Shown in pieces: positions 24,700 through 35,999 of a stretch of DNA of 64,000 bases. The translations under genes and the position numbers were made by a program. Positions within the stretch are counted from its first letter, which is position 1. Each line of letters opens with the position of its first letter. The DNA comes from Epiperipatus broadwayi. Taxonomy: Eukaryota > Onychophora > Udeonychophora > Euonychophora > Peripatidae. The stretch spans positions 2,496,608-2,560,607 of the forward strand of contig JAQFVV010012573.1 of the NCBI GenBank assembly GCA_028023455.1, read 5' to 3'. The notes beneath the pieces are model-generated. The model worked only from the letters and a program-made list of their open reading frames with translations, ran no database searches and was not told the origin of the DNA.

Positions 24700-27115
24700 G
24701 CATTATTAAAACAGTAAATAGCTGGTCTTGGCAACTTCAGCATTAGTTTTTGGATCTAACTACCTTCAGGGTGTTTGACTAGTGTGGATTTTTGTTGTTC
24801 GAGCTGCACATAGTAGATAGTGTTCTGCTAGGTAAAGTCATCATACTTGCTGTTATAACTGATGTACTGAAAAATACTGTAAAACAGCATTTTCTGTCTG
24901 TATTGAATCACTGCAACACTGCTTCTTGAATTGAGTCTTTAGATAAAACTAGAGAATATGAATGCAACCATACTCAAAACAATGGTATTTAATAAATTAC
25001 ATTATAGTTAGGAGTCAAAATACAAGAAAAGTGAATGTTATGGGAGCACTTACAAACATAGATTGTTGGATAGACCATAGATTAGTACACTCCAAGTTTA
25101 GAATAATAGTTGAATTAAAAAAAATAGATTTTATTTTAATCATATTCACAAGAAAATTGACATTCGGTTTTTAGAAAAATCTACTATATGTACTAAATTT
25201 CAACTACTATTAAACAATAAAATTACTAATTTGGGTCTTCAGAACTGATATACTACTGAAGCATAGAATTCTTTTAAGGAGTGTGTTCTACATAAAAGTG
25301 AATGCATTCTTGGGTTCACTAAAAATAATTAATAATTGACTGTCTGACAATGTTCTTATTATTAGTGATTTGATTAAAAGGAGTATGTTTCTGCTGGGCA
25401 CAATAATAGATTAAATGTAGAACTTTTTAAAAACTCTAACGATTTCAAGGCAGAAGTTCAATGTCTAATATGAAAATTTAAAAATGTTTGGTGGATTAAA
25501 ACTGCAAAGATAACAGATATTTGCTGATCATGGTCTTTCTAGATAATCTTTTTTTGATATACTGAAAACAAATATGAATCTGAGAAACGATATCACAATC
25601 CTATTAAATCCGGCAATATATATGATGACAATGATATTTTGAACACATGAAAGGAGTATTTTGATTATCTTTTGAAAAATGACACATGAATTAAGATGAC
25701 AACTTTTAATGATATATCCATTTTATCTAATTTAGATTTAGACAAAGATATTCAGCTTATTCAGTTAAAACAGCTCTCTGCAATTCTAGAGTTGTATAGC
25801 TGTAGGTCCTGATGAAATATTGGAAAAATTTTAAAATCTGGTGGTGATATATTAACTTTAAAAATATTGGAATTTTTTAGGAATATCTGAATCCATGAAG
25901 TTGTTTACCTGATTTTAATGATGCTGTTATTCGTCAAATTTTTAAAAACAAAAGAAATAGACAAAAGATTATAGTATTTATTGTGGAATATCATTACTAT
26001 CCACTACAGCAAAGTATTCTTTAATATATAGATTGGCTCCAGTCATAAGTGAATGATTATCAAAGATTCAATGTGATTTTAAGAATCAAGAAACACTCTA
26101 GACATTTCTTTTGTTGCTAGGCAAATGCAAGAAAAGTATCTGGAACAAAGGAATGATTTATATATTGCTTTTATTGATTTGGTCAAGGCATTTGAATGTT
26201 TGTGTACTTTGCCCCTTGTTAATTTTTATTACAGTGGTCTTTGGAATTGTCTATAGGTAGCTTAATGAAATAGAAGTTAATATACAATACAAGTTTGACA
26301 GTGGAATTTTTAAGTTGAATCAATTAAAAGTGAAATCAAGAATTTATTTGATTCTGGATTTACAATGCAGTATGCTGATGGTTGTGCTGTTTTTCCAATT
26401 CAAACAATGATTTACAGAATATACTTAATGTTTTGACTGGAACATATAAAGACTTTAATTTGTTAATTAATGTTCAAAAAAAGTCAAAATCTTTATTAGC
26501 CAAGGATGGAAGAACAATCTTAAGCAAATTTTAACTTAGATGATTATCAACTTGAGAATGTAAACCAGTTTTAATACCTTGGTTGTTTTATAAGTAGAAA
26601 AGTGGAGTTAGATATTGAGATACAACACAGATTTTAATGTGTTGCTGTTGCTTTTAACAGATTAAAGGATAGAATATTTCAAAGTAGAGAACTAACTATT
26701 TCAACTAAATTGGGTATTAGAAAAATTTTATTTAAAGATGCCCCATAAAATTCAAAAAGTACAATGGAAAATCATAAAATCAGCATGTTCTTCAACTTGT
26801 AGATGTGCTGCTATATATAGAGCCCACTATTGTAAAATCACACTTTCATTGAATTGCACATATTAAAAACAAATGAAAAATATAAGTCTTGCTAAAAGAA
26901 TGTTAAGTTTGTGGTGAACTTAAGTATGGTTTTTGAGGGAAAGGATAGACCTTGTCTATATTATGGTAGTCTGAAAGGCATTCTAAAGAAGTCTAATGTC
27001 TATTTATTCTATTGGGATGATATAGCAGAGAATAGAATACATTGGAGAACTGCAATTAGACATGGTGTTGAAGTATTCCAAACAAGAAAAGTTTTCTACT
27101 GAAGAAATAAAGAAA
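24700..27115 (+). pseudogene. Decayed non-LTR retrotransposon (EN end, RT and C-terminal tail)
   Basis: Frames are broken but the order is complete. About 24962-25090 reads QPYSKQWYLINYIIVRSQN and DCWIDHRLVHSKF, the C-terminal part of an APE-type endonuclease (the usual form is HWHLIDYVIVR...DCWTDHRL, with the catalytic D-H kept). About 25745-25870 has the GPDE..ILKSGGDILTLK entry to the RT fingers. About 25990-26100 has the R-G-I-S-L-L-S-T-T and ESQCGF-like words. About 26130-26200 has QEKYLEQRNDLYIAFIDLVK, with the first catalytic Asp. About 26360-26390 contains QYADGCA, i.e. YADD altered. About 26900-27102 encodes DDIAENRIHWRTAIRHGVE, the C-terminal tail. Many stops make it inactive. Confidence 0.75.
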
Positions 27116-27431
27116 ATATCGTAAAATATCAAATAAACAGAAAATTGGACCATTGTGTTCTGTATATGGCATATTTGTAGTTCACATATTTGTTTGTATA
27201 GTCATCACAAAACTTATTTCTTAAGTAGTTTTTTTCCTCTTTTTTTTTTTTTTGTAGAGATAAAATGGAATATTTGTTTGTGATTATTTATTAATATTTT
27301 TATTATGTATATAGTAAAAGACAAAACTGCCTTTAAATAGCTCGCTTCAGACTAAAACTTCTACAACTTATAGAAAAGTAGTCGAGAATATATATAGTGT
27401 TTTTCTGAAGGTTTGTGATGATGGTGTTCTA

Positions 27432-28094
27432 GCTGTATTTTTATATTGGACTATTTCCATCATCTAATATGTGTGTTGAATGTCTTTAGAAAAGTTTAAT
27501 TTTTAGTTAAATATTCCAAATGCATTCAACTGTTACTAATATCACAGCAAACAGGTTAGTATATGCACCAACTGTTAGTAATATCACAGCAAACAAATGT
27601 TAATAATATCACAGCAAACAGGTTAGTATACGCACAACGTTTCGAGAGGTATTTTTCTCCCCTCTTCTTCAGGTGTTGCTGGCCTGACCAGTGACAGTAC
27701 TAGCATGGGATTCGAACCTGGGTCCTTAGAGAGCGTTACCTTAAATTTCAAGAATCTAAGGACCCAGGTTCGAATCCCATGCTAGTACTGTCACTGGTCA
27801 GGCCAGCAACACCTGAAGAAGAGGGGAGAAAAATACCTCTCGAAACGTTGTGCGTATACTAACCTGTTTGCTGTGATATTACTAACAGTTAGTGCATATA
27901 CTAACCTGTTGCTGTGATATTATTAACATTTGTTTGCTGTGATATTACTAACAGTTGGTGCATATACTAACCTGTTTGCTGTGATATTACTAACAGTTGA
28001 ATGCATTTGGAATATTTAACTAAAAATTAAACTTTTCTAAAGACATTCAACACACATATTAGATGATGGAAATAGTCCAATATAAAAATACAGC
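27432..28094. mobile_element. 663-bp near-perfect palindrome of two SINE copies
   Basis: Arms 27432-27729 and 27756-28094 are reverse complements with few differences, around a 26-bp spacer. Going outward from the centre each arm has a tRNA-type B box (GGTTCGAATCCC), CACTGGTCAGGCCAGCAACA, the hammerhead-like module, and a tail of short tandem units built on CTGTGATATTACTAACAG. The outer end is GATGATGGAAATAGTCCAA. A partial A box (GAGAGCGTTACCTTAA) is in the spacer. The high identity implies a young event or continuing gene conversion. Confidence 0.8.
27812..27857 (+). ncRNA. Hammerhead-like motif in the SINE
   Basis: CTGAAGA (the hammerhead box CUGANGA), then A and a 6-bp stem GAGGGG/CCTCTC with one G-T pair, then GAAACG, a 5-base loop, CGTA. 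ACG..CGT forms stem III, and the U-A after it matches the U-H cleavage site. Two deviations: one extra A sits between the box and stem II, and I find no convincing stem I. The inverted copy is at 27635-27681. Activity is untested. Confidence 0.45.
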
Positions 28095-29410
28095 GAGAAT
28101 ATATATAGTATATATATATTATAAATTATGTTTTCAGAAGCAATCATATTTAATAAAATAAGATAAAAGTAGAATCCCTCTATTTTGATTAGATAATATG
28201 TCTTCAATTGCTAAAATGGTTCTTATGTGATAGTTGCAGAGATAATAATTATATCTAGTGGTTGTTGAATAGTTTGCTTAAATTTTGGGTGGTGTGTGGA
28301 GGAAACTTCCATGTGGGGTTATGTTTATTGTTTCATCACATTTCATACTGCAATTTTTTTTTTTAATTTTCTATAGCTTCTCTTAATACTCATTGAGAAT
28401 GATTGTTGCATGTGGTTATGATCTGAATATTTGATGTATCTATATGGTGGTCGGTAACTAAAACATGAATAGCTAGTGCTGAGGATGTTGAGTTTTATTA
28501 ACATCCTTTTTTAAAAAAGAAATTAACTTTATTCAGAAATTATCTTAATTAACAATTAGAAATGTTTTCAAAAAGTATCATTAAAGACAACATATAAAAT
28601 TAATTTCATCCTTATTTTAATATTTCTTTTACCTCATTCATAGTTCTAATTTTAAACATTTGTTATTTGGATAATTTATACTTCAAGATTTTCTATTAAT
28701 ATTTTTGTCTTTTATTTTCTTTTATTATTTTAATATCTTTGGTGTATGTATGAGTGTAAGAATGTTATTTCTGCTTTCCTGATTTCATTGGTTATATGCT
28801 TTAGTCTTAATTTTTTTTTATAGATTGAGTATCTGCAATCTAAAAGTTGAAAGTGTGAAATATTCTGATATTCATAACATCATTTTTATAACAGAGGATT
28901 CTTTGAGTTATGGCTTTTGATTTACTTGCTGCATGTGCTGTGAAAACAATGCAATAGTAAATTCTCATTTACTGCGCATTACTATAATTCAGTTAATTAT
29001 GTCAGTGAGATTGACTGTGACTTTTTATTTTCAGTTTTATTCTTATAATATTGAAAACAGCAAGAACTATGATATGATTAATAGTAATGCTAAGAAGAAT
29101 AAATAGTTGTACTTATGTATATTTTTTTACATTCCTCTTCAATTTCATCATATCATTTATTTCAAAAGCTGAAAAACTTTAAGCATTCTCAATGCCAAGA
29201 ATTTTAGATTGGGAGCATTGAATCTGCATTGTTTTAAATTATTTCTTACTAGCTTAATTTTTAATTGTCTTATTTGTGTATATAAAATAGTATATTATCT
29301 TTTCAATATATTTTTTTAATATTAATTCATTTTTTATATAGTTCTTTGTATTTTTTGTAATATCTAAAACATATTTGTACTTAAACAAATATTTTACTAA
29401 TTTACTTCAG
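28095..29410 (+). other. Intron segment without recognised features
   Basis: AT-rich DNA up to the acceptor TTTACTTCAG (29401-29410). Nothing recognised. Confidence 0.5.
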
Positions 29411-29481
29411 CTCATTCTGACATGGCTACATGTGTTAGTTTTCATCCTACCGAACCTCATTTATTCCTTTCTTGTTCTAAG
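29411..29481 (+). CDS. WDR77: WDR77/MEP50 exon (third WD40 blade)
   Basis: 71 bp. The first two bases complete the Ala codon from 23454. It reads HSDMATCVSFHPTEPHLFLS followed by CSK and ends in phase 0. It aligns with human [24 protein letters not shown], keeping the H at the blade start and FLSCS. The donor is GTAAAT and the acceptor CTTCAG. This blade is one of those stacking the beta-propeller of the PRMT5 cofactor. The exon is too short to stand out as an ORF; the motif and phase identify it. Confidence 0.92.
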
Positions 29482-30751
29482 GTAAATAAACATTTTTATT
29501 CCTATTTACTAATTAATATTAAAGACCAAAATTAAATTTAAATGTTATAAATTATTAGTGATTTTAATATTAATATTAAAAGAATAATTAATTTGGATAA
29601 AATTATTGATTTATCAGTGGATGACTAAAGAAGTCCCATGATAAAGATTTCTATGATCATATGATTATCTTTGTTTACTGTTATTTGTAGCTTACTCATC
29701 ACTTTTTTAACTCAATCCATTTAACTTGTATATTTGTATGTGTTGTTGTCAAAATAAGATAGAAATACCCTCATTGATATCAGTCAGATAATTTTTTGTT
29801 ATTTAAACAGTATTCTTTGTCAGTATTTTTATTGAAGTCATTCACCCTGCTTTGGTATGATCCAATACCATTCTTAATTTTTTCTTAAAATAATGATACA
29901 TTTGAATGGGAAATTATTTTGCTTTGGAAAATTTTATATAAACTGTATTTAATAAGATTTCAGGGTGAAGCTGATAGTTTTTATTACTATGAAAATAAAT
30001 ATTTGAAAACCAGGCACTCTTCACAAACCTGGGAGCTTAATTGTGTGGTCATGTGTATCAATTGTATGAGATAGTGTGGATAGTTGAAGGGTGCTTGAAA
30101 ATCTGAGTCTAAATCCTCTATACTTACTATGAAAATAGTAAAAATGAAAATTATAAATGTTAAAGTAAATCACTATTGAAAATAAAGATTTAAGACAGCA
30201 AAAATCTGGAGTGTAATCAAAATGATTTGAAAGATGTAAAGAAATCATTAAATCTTAATTTAAATATGACTTTTTTCCCATTATTTATTCTTCCTTCATT
30301 TGAAAATTTGACTAAATATAGTCGCTGATTGATAATCTAGATATGAAATCTCTAGATTTTTCTTACTGCTTTGATCTCTAACTACTATATTGATGTTAGC
30401 TTTACTATCTATGAAGACATTTGAAAGAAAATAATATGTAGTAAAGTAAACATTAAGATCAGCATGTTTTGACTTTATTTTATAGACATGTGTATGTTGT
30501 TAAGTATTTTTTTTTTTAGCAATATAAAACAAATTAAAACAATATGAGTTTCAAAAACATTTTAATGTTATTAATTAAATAATGAAATAGCAAAAATTAA
30601 TGGGCTAGTTTTTTTAACTAATTTATTATGAATTTATACGTTTGCCTATGCTGTATATATTACAATTATAGTTCTTCAACAAAAAAGAAAATAAAAAATG
30701 ATTAGGCTTTTTTTTTAATTTTGTTTTGTTTTTTGATAATTAGTTAACACT
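29482..30751 (+). other. Intron segment without recognised features
   Basis: First part of the 3,346-bp intron 29482-32827. The ORF on the - strand at 30021-30248 is a chance frame. Confidence 0.5.
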
Positions 30752-31404
30752 AAATAAATGAGAGAGTGCAAATCTCTCAAGCGCTTATGACTACAACCAA
30801 CCAATCAAATCTTAAGCACTGGGACAGAGAATTTTAATAAGAAAAGAGCGGTTCCACTCTCTTCTTTACTTGTCTTAATATATATCCAAGCCAGTCCAAA
30901 GTACTTATATTTGAAAGCGTGAATTTTAAATATCATCACACTTAATTAACTGAAATCAAATTATAAACATACAGCGTGAAATCTTTCGATTTGATTGGTT
31001 GGTTGTAGTCATAAGCACTTGAGAGATTTGCACTCTCTCATTTATTTCAATATCGACTGCGCTTTATAAAAATATTATTTACATATATTGCTGCAAATTT
31101 ATAACATCGAAAAACTACAGCGTAGTAAATCGAAAGATTTCACGCTGTATGTTTATAATTTGATTTCAGTTAATTAAGGGTGATGATATTTAAAATTCAC
31201 GCTTTCAAATATAAGTACTTTGGACTGACTTGGATATATATTAAGACAAGTAAAGAAGAGAGTGGAACCGCTCTTTTCTTATTAAAATTCTCTGTCCCAC
31301 TGCTTAAGATTTGATTGGTTGGTTGTAGTCATAAGCGCTTGAGAGATTTGCACTCTCTCATTTATTTCAATATCAACTGCGCTTTATAAAAATATTATTA
31401 TTTA
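30752..31404. mobile_element. Foldback/MITE element with promoter-like arms (copy B)
   Basis: A full arm (30755-30995) and its reverse complement (about 31129-31375) surround a partial third, inverted copy of the arm end (30991-31085). Each arm has GAGAGAGTGCAAATCTCTCA, GACTACAACCAACCAATCAA (CCAAT box), AAAGAGCGGTTCCACTCTCTTC, TTAATATATATCCAAG (TATA-like), CAGTCCAAAGTAC and GCGTGAAATCTTTCGATTT. The central part shows words in the same order as the element at 14565-15150. No ORF. The arms are nearly identical to each other, suggesting a recent or self-correcting copy. Confidence 0.75.
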
Positions 31405-31560
31405 ACACTGTAAATGAAATGGAGATTCACATCTAAATAAGATGAACTATGGAAATAAGTTGCAAGCAGTCTTTGGGATTTTCTTTTTTTCAATTATCTG
31501 GTCTATAGTCCACCCAGCTAACTCTCCAGTATTGATCAAGTAATAAGTATGTAGTTATAA
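31405..31560 (+). mobile_element. SINE-like fragment related to 33013-33400
   Basis: GCAAGCAGTCTTTGGGATT, then CCACCCAGCTAACTC, parallels GCAAACAGTCTTAGGGGTT and CCAACCCAGTTAACC in the repeat at 33013-33400. The tRNA-like head is not preserved here. Short diverged fragment. Confidence 0.5.
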
Positions 31561-32827
31561 ATATTGGCTAGAGAGTGATGGTTTTAGTGTAATCAAGGTT
31601 GTTTAGATAAATATTGATGCATTGAGTATAAAATAAACAATACACTTTTAATATGTTTCACCCTTTACTATTATGGGAAGAGGAATCATTCCAAGTACTA
31701 ATTCCATGGTTTATGTTAATAATTGAAATGTATAAATTCTAGATTGATTAATGTAGAGGCCATGAGTGTGTGTATGAGTTTTATTGTCAATAGCAATATT
31801 TTAAAATAAAAAATTACTAATTATGCTGGAGCCACAAACTATGTTATATTTTTTTCTAATTTACCACCCCATTTTGTTCAGACATATATAGCATATAATA
31901 ATTCATGTTTGTTGATAACCCTTAATTAAAATAGAATATGTATTGTTTATTGAACTGCAAGTATACACTGCTTTTCAACATGCACATATGTATAGCATAG
32001 ATGCTTTTTTATATGTAAATCAAACTTATAATATAAATTTTTTTTTTAAAATAATAATAATAATAATAATAATAGTTATTAATAATAAATTGAGGGAAAA
32101 CATTTTACGAATGTGTGTTCACTCATGTATACCCTAAAGCAAGAATAATATATATATATTTAAAATAAAGTAAATAGCAAAATGTCTGATCTTTGTCCTA
32201 TTAAATAAGTTCTGAACAATATTCTTTTTTTTTTTTTTTCAATAATTTTTTACTTTTATACAAGCATAGCAGACTAGTCTCTATCAAGAAATTACTAATA
32301 CTAATTATTTTAATATTTTTAAATCACTATTGACTTATGTTCTAAAATTTTGTAAAACTTTTTAGCATTGTGTTCAGAAAATATTCTTACACAAAATACT
32401 GGACATTAAAATTGGAAAGAGTAATGAAGGAAAAATAAAATGTATGTGCTTTCAACATAAACCAGAAATTTTTTATTAATATATGTATAATTGCATACAG
32501 TTTACCAAAGCTTAAGAACGATTACTGGCAAATTGTAACATTTATTTACAAATTATTCTTTTTTTTTTTAAACAGGAGCACTCAGAGAAGAAAAAAGCTT
32601 GCTGAATATTTTAAAATTTGCAAATTTTAATGGGTTTTTTGTTTATTCGTTTACATTTTTTTGGATAATGTATAATTGAAATCATGTAATTAGATACAGC
32701 ATAATTCATGGTTCCATTGCATTAAATAAATTAGTTTTATTTTCTATTCTAATAATAACATTGGATGTTTTATATATTTTGATTTTTCATAAGTTATTCT
32801 AATTTTTTTTTCCCTATGTATTTAAAG
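31561..32827 (+). other. Intron segment with an (AAT)n microsatellite
   Basis: An AAT repeat of about nine units lies at 32048-32075. The remainder is AT-rich with a T-run near 32226-32240 and ends at the acceptor TATTTAAAG (32819-32827). Confidence 0.6.
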
Positions 32828-32882
32828 GATGGGCGAGTTTTATTTTGGGATCGAAGAAAACTTAAACCTGCCTGTAATTTAG
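32828..32882 (+). CDS. WDR77: WDR77/MEP50 exon (WD motif of blade four)
   Basis: 55 bp. Following phase 0 it reads DGRVLFWDRRKLKPACNL and ends with one base of an Ala codon. It aligns with human DNRILLWDTRCPKPASQI: the W-D-x-R and K-P-A positions are conserved. The acceptor is TTTAAAG after a T-rich tract, and the donor is GTAAG. The next exon starts 14,845 bp further on, after the largest intron in the window. Confidence 0.92.
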
Positions 32883-33012
32883 GTAAGAATAACCATTATA
32901 TTAAGTTGTATTGGTCTAAATTTGATATATAGAAAGGTTAAAGTAAAACTATTTAATTAGAAGTAATGCATTTTTATCTTTATTAAATTAATACTATTAA
33001 GATTTTTTATAA

Positions 33013-33400
33013 ATTTTCTAAATGTATTCTAATTATGTCGCTTATGTAGATACATAAATATTGCATAGTTATTAGTGCATTTGTCTAACATGCCCATGAT
33101 ATAGAATTCAAATCTGGACAGAACAAAATTTGGAAATTTTAATATTGCAAACAGTCTTAGGGGTTATTTTTTTCAGTAGCATTTTCTAAATGTATTCTAA
33201 TTATGTCGCTTATGTAGATACATAAATATTGCATAGTTATTAGTGCATTTGTCTAACATGCCCATGATATAGAATTCAAATCTGGACAGAACAAAATTTG
33301 GAAATTTTAATATTGCAAACAGTCTTAGGGGTTATTTTTTTCAGTAGCATAGCCAACCCAGTTAACCTTCTAATTCATCATTGTCATTCATCTGAAGGAT
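33013..33400 (+). repeat. Exact 168-bp tandem duplication in a tRNA-like SINE
   Basis: Units 33013-33180 and 33181-33348 appear identical base for base. Each has a tRNA-like arrangement (ATAGTTATTAGTGCATTTGTC as A-box-like, AGAATTCAAATCTGG as B-box-like, about 45 bp apart). The tail GCAAACAGTCTTAGGGG is followed after the second unit by CCAACCCAGTTAACC. A recent duplication of an old SINE is the simplest reading. Confidence 0.85.
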
Positions 33401-33703
33401 GAATGTGTCTTTCTAAAATTAATCCTATTCTTTCAATTTATAGCTTTTCTCTTCTACATTACCATCAAAGTTTTTCTTTTATCTATTCATCTTACATAGT
33501 AATTTTATTCTGCTGCCAGCCAAGGGGATTCCACCAGTAGTGTACTATTCATCTAAGAATAGATAAGGAATTTATCTAAATTTGCCACCACCAAACTAAC
33601 ATATAATATTTTGTCTGTTTCATAGGGCTTTAAAATAATCTTCATAGAAAGTGAAATAATGGAAGTTAGGATATATGTCATACAAGGACTTCTAATTAAT
33701 GGT

Positions 33704-34670
33704 CTAAAGTAGAGCTCAAAGTGCAGGTCACGACCCCATATGGGATCACAGAAATTTTAGCAAAACTATAAAAAAATTTTTGCTGACGACAATTCAAAAC
33801 CAGTTTAGTATCAAAATCAGTTTGGCAACACTACGCATATATAATTTCTGTGAGCTTAAAATAGTGAAAGAGTGCTTGCGCAACTGTAATTGGTCTCCGT
33901 ATCCCCACTGTTTGAGCTATGCATTCTGCTATCACTTCCGTGAACAGTTGAGATTATTGTGTGTCCTGAATTATAGTGTTTTATTGTAAAATTGTTCTAC
34001 TGTTATTTCTTGATAGGTAAGTATAAAATTAATAGGCTTTTTTAACTTTTCACTTATATGGAATGCTTTTTTTCATAAATTAGCTGTTATAAACAGAAAT
34101 AATAATCAGAAAAGTTTAAAAATCGGCTCTTTTTAAACAAATTTAATTTCATAAACTAAAACTAGTATTTATTCTAAGAATGAATCTCATGTGGGTTTTA
34201 TAAATAAATATGGTTTCTGTATTAGTTTAAAAGTAAAGAAATAGGTATTTTTAATGATAACTACTATTTCCTATTGCATTGCCAAATGTATACCATATAA
34301 TAATCAATTGACGAAACACTTTATTACTTTTACAATGCGTTATTATCCACCCTTTCCTTCATTTAACAGTTTCGATTGCCCCAGCAGGGTGAATAGTAAA
34401 GCATTGTAAAAGTAATAAAGTGTTTTATCAATTGATTATTATATTTTTAATGATATAAATGTTTTTTTGTTTTAATTAATATTAAGTTTCCAAATGTAAA
34501 TAATAATCAAAAATTTTTGAAGTGAAATACCTTAATTAATTGCAATGACATTTTTTTTATTGAAATTGAGTTTGTTTTTTATAATGTTTTATCATAAAAT
34601 ATTCTATTAATTATTTTTTGACAGATAAGTATAAAATTAAGAGATCTTTTCACCTATATGAAATGCTTTC
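33704..34670 (+). mobile_element. hAT-like DNA transposon, 5' part (decayed)
   Basis: It opens with AGAGCTCAAAGTGCAGGTCA then CGACCCC, the form of hAT termini of the ZBED/Charlie kind (CAGTGGTTCTCAAAGTGNGGTC...). The sequence of 34060-34220 recurs at 37390-37528 after the LTR element, and 34475-34560 recurs in decayed form at about 42015-42095. This implies two copies or an internal duplication of a hAT region broken up by later insertions. The ORF at 33780-33989 is not recognisable as transposase. Confidence 0.55.
34296..34443. repeat. Short inverted-repeat element (43-bp arms)
   Basis: Arms 34296-34338 and 34401-34443 are reverse complements with two mismatches (TATAATAATCAATTG, then AAACACTTTATTACTTTTAC). 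They enclose 62 bp containing CCACCCTTTCC and CCCCAGCAGGGTGAA. A MITE-like unit; no target duplication could be fixed. Confidence 0.75.
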
Positions 34671-35340
34671 TGTCATATCTCACCTTGCCTTAGAAATGCA
34701 CTAGCCTAGATTCTGTCTTTATCTGATTGGATTGAGCATTCATTGCTCCTAACCAATGTGTAAACATGTGAATCAATATCAACCATTGCTTAGTACAGGC
34801 CAATAGGCATGATGCTCTCTGAATGCAATTGTTGCCACTATGTTTGGGGATCTAAAATTAAATAATTAGCCTTTTTGGAGGTAAGTGAGAGAACGTCTGT
34901 GTAACCTAAATGACAATGCACTCCCAATTGAAACCACTGCTATTAGTGAATGTTTGTATTACTGTCATTACGCTCTAAGTTTATGGAGTGATGCAAGTCT
35001 ACAATAAGACTGGAAGCTCAAAGACTAGAGTCTGTTCAAGGCAAGTTGTCTAGTACAGCCGGAAGAGTCATTGGACAAACTCGTGGCAAGATGTCTAATA
35101 CAGCCAGAAGAGTCTTTGGATAGACTCACAAGACAAGCTATTATATACAGCTAGAAGTGAGTCCAGTTATTTGGGCACTATTTTCCTGGCATTAATGAAA
35201 TTCAGATACATGGAAATATATTTATTGATTGTACATTATGTAAATGTATTTAATAATAATAAATCAGATTAAGTGAACTTCAAGTATTCGTATTTTTTAT
35301 TATTGTTGGTTGGAGTCTGCAATCCATACTAAGTACAACA
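34671..35340 (+). repeat. 5' LTR
   Basis: Starts TGTCATATCTCACCTTGCC and ends AAGTACAACA. It is colinear with 36757-37378. Both contain the duplicated word GTACAGCCGGAA or similar and CTGGCATTAATGAAATTCAG. Confidence 0.9.
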
Positions 35341-35562
35341 GATTTGGCGCAGTCAGACAAAAGGAAAATTTTTCCCCACAACTGGAAAAATAGTATAAAA
35401 TACGTCAAATACAACAGATTTGACACAGTCTGACAAAAGAAATATTTCTCCCCGCAACTGGAGAAATAGTATAAAATATGCCAGTTTCAACAGATTTGGC
35501 ATGTTAGACAAGAGAAATGGTTTTCCCCATGACTGGAAAAATACAGTAAATGTGCGAGTACA
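35337..35562 (+). repeat. Primer binding site and two further tandem copies of it
   Basis: TGGCGCAGTC at 35345 directly follows the LTR and is complementary to the 3' end expected for a tRNA-Ser (as in Drosophila 297/17.6 elements). A unit of about 75 bp starting CAACAGATTTGG is repeated three times (35337, 35412, 35488), each with CCCC..ACTGGAAAAAT. In the second and third the binding site is mutated (TTGACACAGTC, TTTGGCATGTTAGAC). Confidence 0.8.
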
Positions 35563-35999
35563 CAGTTAGACGTGCCTGAATAAAAATCAGATTCAGCAGT
35601 TTGGAAAAATATGCGAGTGCAAAGAAAATGATAAAATTTCTATCACTTAGATCTGCCCAAATAAAAAACAGATTCAGCACCTTCATAAGAATAATTGATT
35701 GCAAACATAATAGGCATGTCAATTAAAATCATAAACCAATCATGAGTGCGTAACTCGTAATAAACAGAAGCACTCCCTAGTGGATTGTCAGCTTTGTTGG
35801 GACAATTACAAACAGTAGATGTCAAAATTTAAAATTCCAAGTGGTAACTTGCAAAAATAAAAATCGGTACTTTGTTTTTTTTATGAAGAAACGAGAGAAA
35901 TTCTATTAGCTCCATGGAAGCTTTTGATCCAGCCCACCCTGAGGGCTAGTCAAGCTATAAAGAGTGATTAATATTTTGTCTACAGATTAACCAGATCAA

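Noticed and set aside
27741-27790. True tRNA gene at GGTTCGAATCCC
   Set aside because: Only the B box is convincing; no acceptor or anticodon stem forms, and the sequence is the head of a SINE present in several copies.
35337-35562. CRISPR-like array of three units
   Set aside because: Only three diverged units with no constant repeat and variable spacer; eukaryotic context; explained by duplication of the LTR element primer site region.
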